Part shown: one piece after another, positions 13,447-25,708 of the stretch
How the letters are laid out: each line of letters begins with the position of its first letter
Position numbering within the stretch: the first letter of the stretch is position 1
Assembly (NCBI RefSeq): GCF_011386835.1
Contig: NC_088792.1
Span: 237,626,394-237,690,393, forward strand
Length of the DNA: 64,000 bases
Reading direction: 5' to 3'
From: Chrysemys picta bellii
Taxonomy: Eukaryota > Chordata > Testudines > Emydidae
Notes under the pieces: generated by a model
The model's database searches: none
Seen by the model: the letters and a program-made list of their open reading frames with translations, nothing else
Told to the model about the DNA's origin: nothing
Made by a program: the position numbers and the translations under genes

Positions 13447-13454
13447 GTTTACAG

Positions 13455-15174
13455 TATTACATAATACATATGGTCTAAACATTATACAAAGCCATTGAAA
13501 CAGTACACATAATACATGAACTGACACTAGTATAAAACATAATCCTGCAAACACCTACTCCTACGTGCAATATATACTATGGGTTGAAGGTGCATTGATT
13601 TCAATGGGACTACACCCAGCAGTGAGCATTTGCAGTGACAAGCCCAGATTATTTAAGAAAGTAGAATATAAAATTAAGAAAGACAGATTGCCTTATACGA
13701 GTGAAATACAAATAGTCTGAATCGGGATTGATTTCAACATAATGTGGTGGAGGAATCCCCATTTATTGATCAACTTTAAAGCCCAGGCACAGCACTTAAA
13801 AAAAAGATAAAGTAAGCAAGGTCAGATAATGAAAGCATTTAAATAGTAAAAACACCAACTGCCATTGTAGACTGCTAAAATAAATCCATAATACAAATTG
13901 CTTCAGCAAAAAGTGGATGAGGAGCTGATCTTCCTATTGAACTTTTATACTGTTCAGTGACCACACTGGGAAAAGAACTGGGAGAAATGCCTTAAAGATC
14001 AATATTGAGTGAGATGTAGTAGGGATTCATTCTGAACATGAAAGAATTACAAGTATGAGACTAGAGATATCTCGAAGAGATGTCATCAAGTAAAGATTAT
14101 TTAGTTGAGTTAAAAATACCACATATGTCATATGCACAGTATATATTAGCTGAAATGCTCTTCGGTTTATTTTCTTTGATCTAATATGCTTTAAATGGCT
14201 CAAACATTCGGTTCTTGTAAAACTTCAAAACATGGCAAAAGAAGAACTTACAAAAATATCAGGAAAACTGTTTATTGAAATGCAATAATCGATATCCACA
14301 AAATAGAACCATCTTTTTTTAAAAAAAATAATTGCCTAAATTTACAGGTGTTAGATTATGGTGTTTTCTACCTTGCACTTAAATATATTTTATATTAAAT
14401 CATGGCAAGATTAATTTGTGCAGAACACAATAGCAATAAATTTGTAGTGTACAATGGCTGATTCCCAGGTATAAATGGCACTTTTTGTACGCAGACCTTT
14501 GTTTAATTTTTCCAAATGGAATCCTCCTATAGTAACAAATTCAGTGTTCTACTTAGATGTAAGATGGTGCCTATCAAAGATAAACTGTGCATTCAGCAAA
14601 ATATATCAGCCTGAATTGGGCCCTGAAAGCATAAAGTTTCTACACTATAGTCTAGTGTAAGTCTGCATTCTGCTTTGCTGTAATGAATAGTTATTTACAA
14701 CTATTATTGCCTCCATATTTGCTGTATGAACTGCTGATTACAGCAATTTTAATGGTAAAATTGTGAAACAATATTCATAGTTGTCAGAGAAAGGTCAGCT
14801 TATTTGCATTAATTACGAACCTGGAGGACCATGCAGTGTGTTTTTTCCTTTGGGATGCTTACAGTTATTGATTTGTATACAGCTGTAGGAAAAATTAATT
14901 AGAATTATATTTCACTTACTACTGGAGGCTGTATAATAATAATAATAAAAAAAAATCTACGTTAAAAATTACTGAGAACCAGCAAATGAAACCATTGTTT
15001 TTTCTTTAGAGTAAGCTCTTTGAAATGGCTGGAGGAAAATTTTTACAGAATTTCTGTTAATACTTCCATTTCTTTTGATATTTGCGCAAATATTTATAAT
15101 GAGACTTACATTATTTTCATAAAGTATTTGTGGTATTTCTTTATGGGTTTGATTTGGTAAAGTGCTTAGCACTC
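13455..15174 (+). other. Intron sequence, old repeat traces
   Basis: Mostly AT-rich unassigned sequence. The stretch near 13550-13650 (CAATGGGACTAC and nearby) resembles old amniote foldback repeats but is too decayed to delimit. No gene is seen. Confidence 0.35.
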
Positions 15175-15385
15175 TGGCTCCAATCCAGTGAAGCAGTTAA
15201 TCATGTGCTTAACTTTAAGCACAAGTAGATCCATAAGTAAAATTTCCCCTTATAGAAAGACTGTATGTATATTCGTAACTTCAAGCTTAATTTCAACCAT
15301 GAGCTTCCAATTGAAGTAAATGGGTCTGCTTATGTGCTTAAAGTTATGCATGGGCTTAAGTGTTCTCCTGGATCTGATTCAGAGA
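15175..15385. repeat. Old amniote foldback (MITE-like) repeat
   Basis: The left half has GTGCTTAACTTTAAGCAC and the right half GTGCTTAAAGTTATGCAT in inverted relation around a central CCATTGAAGTCAATGG-like core (decayed here). This pattern is typical of an ancient non-autonomous DNA element common in amniotes. It ends just upstream of exon G. Confidence 0.45.
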
Positions 15386-15448
15386 GTTCAGGATCTTGCA
15401 GGCTGAAACCTATTTGAAGTACAAAAATGTTAGTCATGTGTTTGCTAG

Positions 15449-15579
15449 CTCTGCAAGTCTGAAGAACAGTGCCAACAGCAGGACCAGCAAAGGCATATTG
15501 TCTGGCTGAACAGCACTTCATAGAATTGAAAAAGGAGGCGAAGAACTTCAGACGCAAACAGAGAAATGATGCTCAAATG
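15449..15579 (+). pseudogene. Coiled-coil gene exon G, frameshifted
   Basis: The exon follows GTGTTTGCTAG and ends CAAATG|GTATGC. In phase 0 it reads LCKSEEQCQQQDQQRHIVWL and then hits a stop, while from about 15509 the adjacent frame continues EQHFIELKKEAKNFRRKQRN to the donor. The length, 131 nt, is one short of a multiple of three, so a 1-nt deletion at about 15500-15510 is the simplest explanation. Upstream and downstream exons are both in phase 0 with it. Confidence 0.6.
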
Positions 15580-16401
15580 GTATGCATTCTTGTATTTGAG
15601 ATCCTGTTTGTATTATATTGAGAAATACTGTACATGATTAGTGCATACGTATGTGAACTTTTAACACTTCAAACGGATTAGAGTGTCTTATTTTGATCAT
15701 ATCCATATTGTTCACTGTGATAAGATTAGGTCTTGAGTCATTAAAAAATGTTTGGCTTATTTCCATTAAGTTCAGGCATGTTTTATGTGAAAATAGATAG
15801 AATGCAGTTTTCCATACTGTGGATATATGACACATGTTTGTGATTAATCAAATTGTAGTCACCTCTAATTAACAGCAGGGAGCAATTCCAAAATGGGGTA
15901 GAGCTAGATGACAAAGAAATAAAGTGTGTGTGTGTGTATATAAAAGATACAACATATTGAGAGAAAAATTGGTTTATTTTAGCTTTTGTAAGAGAATTGA
16001 CTTTTAAAAAAAATACTTTGTGGTTGATTTCTTGATTGTCTCTTATAAAGAACCATAAATAGAACTTCTTAAAAAAACTTGAGCTAATTATCAAAATTTT
16101 GCCAGTGCTACAGTGTTGCACTATTATATATGCAATCTTTTGGGGGATGGGGACAGGATAAGGAAATTTTACTCATTTGTTATATTTTCTTTCTAACCTT
16201 AAAAGAACATTAAGGTTGCAAATAAAAGTACTCCTAAGTCAGGAAATGCCAGAGTTATGGGTGTACAAGAAGTACATTAAAGTATTTTGTGAGCTGGAAA
16301 GGAGGGGGCTAGATCTGACTGTTTTTCTTCCTCTGTCTTTAATGTTCAAGCTCTTTAAAAATGGAGTTATGCAGATACCATTTCTGTAACTAGTGGAATT
16401 C
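15580..16401 (+). other. Intron sequence with short TG microsatellite
   Basis: AT-rich sequence with a TGTGTGTGTGTG run near 15927. No gene or named repeat is seen. Confidence 0.4.
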
Positions 16402-17190
16402 TGTCACAGAATTACTGGCCCCCTTAAGAGGGAACAGGGTACAGTGCACTTGTGACTGATTACTTGTTGCCAAATTCAACTTACGGGAAGGCACCTGAGC
16501 CTTATAAAGTGAGGGATAGCAACATGGGAGGGGCTGCTACCTATGGACCTCTCTTGCCCAGGCAGGTAAGGAAAGAGAGAGGTGAGGAGTGGGGGCAAAA
16601 AAACGAACTGGCTTAAAGACTGAGCTTGATAAGTTTATGGAGGGAGTGATATGATGAGATTGCCTACAATGGAATGTGGCCCATTGGCTCCTGCCAGTAG
16701 CAAAAATCCCCAACTGCTAGGGACGGGACATTAAATGGGGAGAGCTCTGAGTTACTACAGACAGTTCTTTCCCAGGTGTCTGGCTGGTGCGTCTTGCCAA
16801 AAAGCCCAGGATCCAACTGATCACCATATTTGGGGACGGGTAGGAATTTTCCCCTGAGAGTCCAGCAAACACAGGCCCAAGAAGGAGGCCTGTGTACCCC
16901 CCTGACCTCAGGGGAGAAACTGAATCAGCAGAGCCTGATAACTGTGACTGGCGGACAGGCTTGGAGGCAGACAAACCTCAGGAGGAGTCACTGTGTCCAG
17001 TGGGAGACTGGGACAGAAAAGACTTTACTTTAGGTTTATTTTATGTTAATAAACCTGTGCCCAAGAAGGTGTTTTGTTGGTGACCTCTGTGAATTATTCC
17101 TGGGAACCTGTGAAGGGGAAATCAAGGCAGGGACCACAGAGCCAAGCTCGGACATCAGAGGTCACTATGAGGCAGGCCCGCTCTACTACA
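16402..17190. mobile_element. Possible solo LTR
   Basis: The 789-bp block starts TGTCACAG and ends CTACTACA, so it has 5'-TG and CA-3' borders. The flanks AATTC and AACTC match at 4 of 5 bases. It contains TTATAAAG near 16502 and a polyadenylation-type motif in TTAATAAACCTG near 17050. These are features of a retroelement LTR. No internal gag or pol is adjacent. The borders were judged by eye and may be coincidental. Confidence 0.35.
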
Positions 17191-17790
17191 AACTCTCACT
17201 CCTGAGACCAGTGGTGTGAAATGTCCTGGTCATGGTTCATATCATTTCTGTTACATTGGTGTCATGTTATGGAGCTAGCCACATCCCATTTATGGTCTCT
17301 GTGAATGAACCCCCTTATGTGTTAGGCCTTGTGCCTTTATCTATTGCAGGATGGGATTTTGCAGTTCTCCCACTCATAAACCAGGACTTGGGCTACAGTA
17401 CCCACTATTTCCACTGTTCTTACCTTGCAAGTCTGACTGAATTCACGTATCTGTGTTTCTTCCCTTCAGGACCTGGGACTAATGGCATACTGTGATCACA
17501 CAGCCATCTTAAAAGTATTGTTTACTTATCAGTAGGAACAAAGTGTTACAGAAAAAAGGATTTTAAAACAAGACAAATGTCTATCTCACCTAGATTCCTT
17601 CCATTCTTTGATGGTGATCTAGAGAGTTCTAGCTTCTCCAAGCATCTCATTTGGGTGCCTGTGTTTTCCTATGGTTACTCCTGGATAACTGTCTTTCTCT
17701 TGAGAAAGTGCCCTTTAAATCCTGCTACACTTTATCCGTCGGTCTTCATGAGCCTTTTCTGTTCCTGGTCAAAAATAGTTTAGTATATTG
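17191..17790. other. Unassigned, repeat-like sequence
   Basis: GC content is higher than in the flanking introns, and several short open frames occur (for example 17232-17495), none recognisable. It lies between an LTR-like block and a DIRS remnant and is probably old mobile DNA. Confidence 0.3.
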
Positions 17791-19980
17791 GCTTGAGACA
17801 GAGGCAAAATTGTCAAAGCTAATAGTTCTTCAAGTGTTTGTCCACACGGATTCCACTGTCGGTGTGTGCGTCTTGTTCATGTGAGCTTGGAATCTTTTGA
17901 TGAGTGGTGTGTGTTGGGGCTGTGCATGCACCCCAGCTAGGGTACAAAGGGCAGAGCAGCCCTAACTGCCACTCAGATCCCTCTTTACATCTGTGGCAGC
18001 AAGATGGAGAACACAGTGTCCAACTTCCCCGCTGCTTTCTTAGTGTGGCAGCCTTGATATTGAGGTTTGTCTAATGGCTGAGTCTCGGTGTCCATGTTTC
18101 AGAACCTGTCCTGCTTGTGAGACAGCTATACCTTGAATGATGGGCAAACTAAGTGCCTCTTTTGTCTAGGGGAACTCATGTGCCAGACAAATTAAGTATT
18201 TGTAAATCTTTCTCCAAATTTACACAAAGAGTGTGCGATTTTCATCCGAAACTGTGTTTGATGGAGAAATCCATGATGAGTGCACCTGACACTGAGGTCC
18301 CTCTTTGTAAACAGTCTGCTGCTCCTCCAAAGCCAATTTCTGTTTGTGCACTGGCTACCTCAGGCTCTATGATTTCTTCATGCACAAGCAGTTCTCATGT
18401 GTCTGTGAAGCATGCTGAGACCTCACAACAGGCCTCAGGTCAGTCAGTGACTCTGCTGCCCAAGGTAGAAAAGAGAAAAGTTCTGACCCAAGGACCTCTA
18501 GCAGCCTCCCAGCCATATCTAAGAAGGCAAACTGGAAGTATCAAGTTCCCTCTAAGGGGCTCATGTACTTTTTCACCTTCCCACTACTGCTGGTAGTGGC
18601 AGAGGCTCATGAAATATCTAAGTAGCCTGATCCTGTCAAATCCATTCCCAGGGATAAGGAGCCCAAGAAAACATTGGGGAAGAAAAGTTTATTCTTCTGC
18701 TAGTCTACAGTTCCACATAGATAATTACCAGGGTAAGTATGATTTTTTAAAGATGAATAAGATCGTACAGTTTGCTGACAAGCTGCCCCAGGACTCCAGA
18801 GAATGAGTTTAAGGCTATGGTGACAGAAGGTCAGCTGGTGGCAAAGACAACACTTTAGGCTTCTTTGGATGCTTTAGACACACCTGCAAGATCTATGGCC
18901 ACAGAGTCTACAGTTATCGAACACTCCAAAAGAACTTCAGTCCTCAACTGTGGACTGATCTTTTGAAAGACACAGCCTTTTAAGTTAAAAAACTGATGAT
19001 GTGCTTCACTCTTTAAAAGACTCCAAGGCAACACTTCCATATTTGGGCCCAGTTCAGAGGAGGAAGTGAAGAAAACAGCCTTTTTTGAGACAGAGTCATC
19101 ACTCATCTTGTTCCTATCGCCAGAAGGCTCTGGACTCCTCTAAGAAAAGACCTCACTTCCAGAAAAAGAGAGGCTCTTCAGCTACTTCAACCTGTCAGTC
19201 TTCATCTGGCTGTGGTTGAGAGGCCTAGATCTGTATCCTTTCTCTCCTCCCTCAAGGAAGATTTTCCACAATGTGCCATCTCATCTCAGACCTTTGCACT
19301 CAACCAAAGACATCAGTAAGTTTTTGCCTGAGTTTACTGGGCCATATGACTGCTTGTATATATGTAGCCCTGCCACAGAGACTCCTTTTGAGTGAGACTG
19401 ATATAGTCATGCTGCCTGAAGTCAGGCCAAAACACAGTATTTGTATGTTATTACAGAGCAGCTCCAAATCTGTCACATATGGACTTTACATTCTTTTGGT
19501 TATTACCCACCAACCATTTCATCAGCATCAATGAGAAAGTCAAGATGCAGCCAGTACTGGTCCCTGAGTAAGTTTATTCCCGACCACTAAAATAGTCTAA
19601 GGATAGAAGACAGTATGACCTATTTAGAGGAGAGTTGAATCATTTCATCTTATCTGATAGCAGCACCATCTCTTGTCGTCTCAAAAGACATGTAATGCAT
19701 CCAAAAATCTTTGGATCATAAAGTTTCTTTCGCCAAACAGAGATTGGTGCTGAATTCCTCGGAACTGAAGAACTAAGGAAACAGTGAGTCCTTCACTTTT
19801 GTGGGAAGAGCAGTTCTGGCATTTTCCGGGTGAGGTATTTAAGACAGTCCTTGCTAATGGAGCAGCTATGTGGCATCCTGAGCTGCGCACATAGTGTACT
19901 TCAACAACTCCTTCTGGTAAACTATCTGTTCAGCCCAACCATGTACTTTCTTTGAAGCACTGCAGTACCCCGCTCAGAAG
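17790..19980 (+). mobile_element. DIRS retrotransposon remnant, gag-like region
   Basis: DIRS elements are tyrosine-recombinase retrotransposons. Around 18080-18250 the frames give fragments such as FRTCPACE and then GTHVPDKLSICKSFSKF, which match the Cys-containing start of the first DIRS open frame as I know it from turtles. A Ser/Pro-rich stretch follows (longest open piece 18153-18596). The reading is broken by stops and frameshifts. The borders are approximate. Plus strand, same orientation as the two other DIRS remnants at 28.8 and 53.5 kb. Confidence 0.55.
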
Positions 19981-20020
19981 CTAGGAAAGGGGGCAAAGCC
20001 TACGCCTGCAGGCTGAGCTA

Positions 20021-20706
20021 CAGTAATTCCTCACTTAACATCCTAGTTATGTTCTTGAAAAATGCAACTATAAGTGAAACGATGTTAAGCGAATCCAATT
20101 TCCCCATAAGAATTAATGTAAATTGGGGGGGTTAGGTTCCAGGGAATATTTTTTCGCCAGACAAAAGACATTATATACATATACAGTTTAAACATCAATC
20201 ATTTCAAACAAACCGTTTAATACTGTACTCACCAATGATGATTGTGAAGCTTGGTTGAGGCAGGGGCATAGTGGGGTTGGGGCGCGGGGGTCTGCCCTGT
20301 CACACCCGCCCAGGTCTCCAGCTGGGGTGCGGGGTTGGGGCGCAGGGGCCTGCCCTGTTCTGAACGACTGGGGCTCCTGCTGGGGAGTGGGGTCAGGGTG
20401 CAGGGGCCTGCCCTGTTCCGAATGCCTGGTGCACCTGTCGGAATGCAGGGTTAGGGTGTGGGGGCTTGCCCCGTTCCACCTGCCTGGCGCACCTGACATG
20501 CAAGCCCACATGCTCTCACCCCACTCCCTGGCTGGAACGCCCCTCCACCCTGACCCCGCTTCCCAGCAGGGCAGGGCAAAGCGGGGGGAACCAAACAACA
20601 TTATAAGGGAACATTGCAAAACTTTACAGAAGTATGTTTTGTAATAGGTCAGCAACCTAGTAGCGAAACAATGTTAACCGGGAGGAGGTTAAATGAGGAG
20701 TTACTG
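20021..20706. mobile_element. Tigger/mariner-like non-autonomous element
   Basis: Left end CAGTAATTCCTCACTTAA and right end TTAAATGAGGAGTTACTG are inverted copies with two mismatches. Each is flanked by TA, the target duplication of the Tc1/mariner superfamily. Subterminal motifs near both ends also mirror each other (CGATGTTAAGC at the left, ACAATGTTAACC at the right). The GC-rich centre contains tandem-like units with GGGGTTGGGGCGC and CCTGCCCTGTTC. There is no transposase. The two overlapping open frames on opposite strands (20188-20655, 20255-20644) are by-products of this repeated centre. Confidence 0.8.
20255..20500. repeat. Degenerate tandem repeat inside the Tigger-like element
   Basis: Units of about 60-70 bp recur, each with a GGGTTGGGGYGC-type start and a GGCCTGCCCTGTTC-type end, followed by a variable CTG/CAC stretch. 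They differ by substitutions, so this is an old or imperfect array. Confidence 0.5.
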
Positions 20707-21054
20707 TATACAGAATCAGCTAGAAGGCTTGAGGCTGGAGGACCAAATTCTAAACCCCTTACAAATAAACTCCCTAGAACCATCTTTAACTCTGGACCAG
20801 GCTCTTTAATCTTTCTCCTCCCTCACTACTTTCCTTCCTCCTCTTCAGGGCCTGAAAGCCCTACACATCAGTCAGAATGAACTTAGTGCTTATTAGCTTA
20901 GTTCCATAGCTTAATCCAGCTACGTTTTCTAGCCATACAGAATTGTTTTGATTGTCTGTGGAAATTAGCTGTGCCGTATCAGGACTCTTGTAGGTGAGAG
21001 CAGCAATTCTATGACTGTCTTATGTAGAGGCTGCAGGCACAGCTGTATGTGGAT

Positions 21055-21597
21055 GATGGCATGTATGAGCACATCTGGAGTATTGCATCCAGTTTTAAGC
21101 CCCCCACTATAGAAAGGATGTGGACAAATTGGAGAGAGTCCAGCGGAGGGCAACGAAAATGATTAGGGGACTGATTTATGAGGCGAGGCGGAGGGAACTG
21201 GGTTTATTTAGTCTGCAGAAGAGAAGAGTGAGGGGGGATTTGATAGCAGCCTTCAACTACCTGAAGGAGGGTCCCAAAGAGGATGGAGCTCGGCTGTTCT
21301 CAGTGGTGGCAGATGACAGAACAAGGAGAAATGGTCTCAAGTTGCAGTGGGGGAGGTCTAGGTTGGATATTAGGAAAAAACTATTTCACTAGGAGGGTGG
21401 TGAAGCACTGGAATGGGTTAGCTAGGGAGGTGGTGGAATCTCCATCCTTAGAGGTTTTTTAAGGTCCGGCTTGACAAAGCTCTGGCTGGGATGATTTAGT
21501 TGGGGTTGGTCTTGCTTTGAGCAGGGGGTTGAACTAGATGACCACCTGACGTCTCTTCCAACCCTAATCATCTATGATTCGTGTATGATTCTAAAAA
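21055..21597 (+). mobile_element. CR1 LINE 3' end
   Basis: This is the 3' part of a CR1 non-LTR retrotransposon. The open piece 21120-21392 starts [18 protein letters not shown], the conserved end of the CR1 reverse-transcriptase protein. A typical 3' tail follows with TTGCTTTGAGCAGGGGGTTG and a terminal ATGATTC-type repeat at 21575-21593. It is truncated at the 5' end, as CR1 copies usually are. The coding remnant is relatively well kept. Confidence 0.85.
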
Positions 21598-22935
21598 GGC
21601 AATAGAATTTTGGGATGAGGGGAAAAATCATTTCTGATTCTCTTTTATACCAGTCAACTTATGACACTATGGCAGCAGGGTGTCAGGATGTCTCTGAAAG
21701 CACATAGGTGGGGAGGTAAAGCAGACTCTAGAGAAGGAAGATTTCATTTTCTTATTTCTTCTTATTCAGACATGCCAAGAAAAAATCAATAAACAATACA
21801 CACCACCCAAACCAATAATAAAGTGTACCATCCAGAACAAGTGATCCACAAATACATAATATTCAAACAACTGGGGAAGAAGTCTTTTTCTCTTCTTCCT
21901 TCTCTTCTTCCTCTTCTTTTAATTTTACGCAGAGTTGCTCTGACAGCGACATTTTTTCTCCTCCTAGGAATGAGAAAAGTCCGTTTTTAGACACCCCAGA
22001 TTCCCCATCCCTTTTTCAGTCTCATTAGACTTTTTTTCTAAAATGAGAGAGAGCCAGCCTTTCCCCTTCTCCTTTTTACCATCAGAAAAGACTTTAATCC
22101 TTCCCATTCTGAAAATTAGCCTACTCTCAGCCACAAGCCCTAAATCGCATTTTCAGCTAAAAGTGTGAACTTATGTTAAGACTCATTCTCTGTTTTCTCC
22201 CTCTAAAACTGGAAATGTTCCAACTCTCTAATACTGGGGCAGGGGCTTCTGACTGACCTTTGTCTTGCAGCTCTAGTTTTTAGCCCTAGAAAACAGCTGG
22301 TGAGGAAATCACTACGCTTTCATTAACAAGTTAGAACAAGAATAACTTATCTTCCACTTGCTGGATACAAAGGATATCTTTATGCAGGAGGATGACTTCT
22401 AAAAATGCAATTGTATAGTTGTATTTTACATTGCTATATTTAAAAAAATTGAGGGAAATAAAAATAAATAATAGTACTGTCTACATTTGTTGAGAAGAAG
22501 GAACTATACACAAGAATCTGCCCTGATATTTGATAGAAGAATGAAGAATGTATAATTTTCTGCAGTGTTAATAACTTTTAACAGCTGGCTATGTGCAAAA
22601 TAGGTGCCAATTTTTTTCAAATTATTTGTAACTACCTAAATGATTAAATTTAAAAAGGGGGGAAGAGAACTGAAATGATGGACCCATGGGGCAGCTACAT
22701 ATTAGTTGTTGAAATGACCATTTACTTCTGTATCACCATCCCCATTCCTTTTTTGTTGTGTGGATGGGAAAGGTCTGAATTATTTGTTATCTCTACACGT
22801 GTTCATGTGAGTTTGGATTGGGATCTATAGTCAGAAATTGGATATTCCATTTTGGATGATACTTGCAGAATTGGCATTCAAATGACAGAACTATAAAAAG
22901 GAGGGGGGGGGGGGAATCACAGCTCTTAAAACAAT
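21598..22935 (+). other. Unassigned intron sequence
   Basis: Contains a pyrimidine-rich TTCTTCC tract near 21890 and a run of 14 G near 22900. No gene or named repeat is seen. Confidence 0.4.
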
Positions 22936-22939
22936 GCAT

Positions 22940-23110
22940 ACCTAATCATCATCATAATACCTGGCTCTGATACAGCAGTGTTCATCTGTAGATCTCAAAG
23001 TTCTTTTCAAAGGAAGTAATCATCATTATCCCCATTTGTACAGATGGGAGAACTGAGGCACAGGGACGTCAAGTGTCATCCAACAAAGCTGGGAAATGCT
23101 CATGTATTTG
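22940..23110 (+). repeat. Old MIR-like SINE
   Basis: The core TTATCCCCATTTGTACAGAT followed by GAACTGAGGCACAGGGA and CAAGTG matches the conserved core of amniote MIR-type SINEs. It is strongly decayed. Confidence 0.6.
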
Positions 23111-23119
23111 AATAAGCTT

Positions 23120-25275
23120 TGTGTTAAATTCAACCTCTGATTATGGAAGCAGGTATATAATAAGACAAAATATTTATTTCTATTGTACATACTTAATGTC
23201 TTCAGCAGTGCCCATAAATCATGCTATGCCCACCTTAGATTATATCAGTTGGGAAGAAGAATTTAATCAGAAAAAAAAAAGAATGATAATTGGGAGTTGT
23301 TTATAGATACTTTACTAGGTGCCCAAAAAGCCACATTCCTAAAATCAAGGAAAAAGGCCAAAATGGTTAAAAAACCAACCTGATTTAGAGGGGAAGTAAA
23401 GGCAGCAGTTAAAAATTATATATGAATTAAATGGAAGAAATGGGAAGTTGATAATAATGAATGTAACTCAGAAGCTAGGAATTGTAGAAAATTGAAAAGG
23501 GAAACAGGGACACAAAAATCTGTGGACAGTAAAATTAAGGATAAGAAGGAGTTTTTAAAGTATATTAGAAACAAAAATAGTCCTGATAATGGTATTGGTC
23601 TACTACTAGATGGAAATGGTAGAATTGTTAATAAAATGCAGAAAAGTCATAAGTGATCAGTAAATATTTCTGTTGTGTATTTGGGGAGAAAAAAGATGAT
23701 GTTTTCATGTCTTATGATATACTTTTTCCTTTTCAACAGTAACTAAGGAGGATGTTAAACAGTAGCTATCACAGTTAGATATTTTTAAATCAGCAAGTCT
23801 GGATAACTTGCATCTAAGAATTTTAAAAGAGCTAGCTGAGATGGTCACTGGACAATCATTGTTGATTTTCAGTAGGTCTTGGAACACTGGGGAAGTTCCA
23901 GAAGACTGGAAGAAAGTTAATGTGCCAATATTAAGAAGGGTAAATGGGATGATGCATGTAATGACAGGCCTGTCAGTTTGACATAGATGCTGGGAAAGAT
24001 AATGGCGTGGCTGATACTGGACTCGATTAATAAATAATTAAAGGAGGGTAATGTAATAAAAGGGTTTATGAAAAATAGATTCCATCAAATTAACTTGATA
24101 TTTTTTGATGAGATTTGGTTTGGTTGATAAAGGTAATAGTGTTGATTTTATATACTTGGATATCTGTAAGGCATTTCACTTGGTATCATGACACTTTGAT
24201 TAAAAAAAATAGAATGATATAAAATCAACAAAATGTGACTGCAAACAGGGAATCATCACTGAACAGGTGTGTTTCTCGTGGGGTCCTGTAGAGATCAGTT
24301 CTTGGCCCTACACTATTTAACATTTTGTTAATGACCTGGAAGAAAACGTAAAATCACTGATAAAGTTTGCAGATGACAAAAAAATTTGGTGGAGTGGAAA
24401 AAAGAACAAAAAGGACAGGTCACTGCTAGGGAGTGATCTGAATTACTTTTGTAAACTGGGCACATGCAAACAATATGCATTATAGTATGGCCAAATGGAA
24501 ATGTATACATCTAGGAACAAAGAATGCAGGCCACACTTACATGGTGGGGGACTCTTTTCTGGGGAGCCATGACTCTAAAAAGGATTTGAGGGTTGTAGTG
24601 GTTAATCAGCTGAACATGAGATCCAAGTGTGATGCTGTGACCAAAAGGGCTAATGCAATCTTTGGATGTATAAACAGGGGTCTTTTGAGTGGGAGTTGAG
24701 ACGTTATTTTATTTTACCTCTGTATTTGGCACTGATACCACTAATGTAAGAGTTCTGTGTCCAGTTCTGGTGTACACAATTAAAGAAGGATGTTGATAAA
24801 TTAGCGAGGGTTCAGAGTAGAGCCATGAGAATGATTAAAGGATTAGAAAACATGTCTTATAATGATAGACTCAAAAAGATCAATATATTTAGCTTAACAA
24901 AGAGAAGGTTAAGGGTGACTTTATTACAATTTGTAAGTACCAACATGGGGAACAAATATTTGATAATAGGCTCTTCTATCTAGGAGAGAAAGGTATAAGA
25001 TGATCCAATTGTCTGGAAGTTGAAGCTGGGCAAATTCAGACTGGAAATAAGGTGTCCATTTTTATCAGTAGGATAATTAACCACAGGAACAAATTACCAA
25101 GGTTTGTGGTGGATTCTCCATCACTGACTATTTTTAAATCGAGACTGGGTGTTTTGCTAAAAGCTCTGCTCTAGGAATTATTTTGGGTAACTTCTATGGC
25201 CTATGTTATGCAGAAGGTCAGACTAGATGATCACAATGGTTCCTTCTGGCCTTGGAATCTATGAATCTATATTGA
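23120..25275 (+). mobile_element. CR1-like LINE, degenerate
   Basis: A long plus-strand CR1-type copy. Recognisable parts are the linker before the reverse transcriptase (23250-23620), core reverse-transcriptase fragments (for example GTTTGCAGATGACA at about 24366), the C-terminal part (TTCAGAGTAGAGCCATGAGA at 24811), and the 3' tail with GGTCAGACTAGATGATCACA and TGAATCTAT at 25216-25270. Stops and frameshifts occur throughout. It belongs to a different CR1 subfamily from the copy at 21 kb, judging by its tail. Confidence 0.75.
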
Positions 25276-25527
25276 AATTGAAAATATTTTTTTAATTTTA
25301 CTTTTAACTTGATACAAATGCTCCTTATGTAAAAAATGGAACAGTGTGATTACTCAAAATCTTCATCTCTGCAATTAACAAGACAACATGGCGAATTAAA
25401 ATCAAGGAAGACAATAACATATTTGTTTAAGTTGGATACATTTAGGAGAAGGAATGAAGATTTGGTAGGAGTGAAAGCTTCTCCAACTAAATTATCACAC
25501 ATAATCTTAACTGTTTTATTTTTTAAG

Positions 25528-25708
25528 TTTAAAGACCATGAAAATGGCATAGCCAAACTGGAAGGAGAGATTGGCCAGACACAGGACAAATATCCCTGTG
25601 CACGGGAGGAGCTGTTGGAAGAGCAGTCTCGGCTCAAAATTCTCCAGCTGAACTTGGCTGCAGCATAAAAACAGATAAAACACCACACTGCTCGGGTAAT
25701 AGTCACAG
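25528..25708 (+). pseudogene. Coiled-coil gene exon H with in-frame stop
   Basis: The exon follows TTTTATTTTTTAAG and ends CACAG|GTATAA, 181 nt, phase 0 to 1. It reads FKDHENGIAKLEGEIGQTQD and then AREELLEEQSRLKILQLNLAAA, a stop (TAA, 25666-25668), and KQIKHHTARVIVT. The coiled-coil character and Glu/Leu heptads match the rest of the gene. The stop is a single change within an otherwise intact frame. It lies only about 250 bp downstream of a CR1 tail. Confidence 0.65.

Noticed and set aside
20188..20655. 155-codon minus-strand and 129-codon plus-strand open frames
   Set aside because: Both arise from the GC-rich tandem repeat inside a non-coding Tigger-like element.
22895..22915. G run as a regulatory G-quadruplex
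   Set aside because: It is a single homopolymer run with no gene or promoter nearby.
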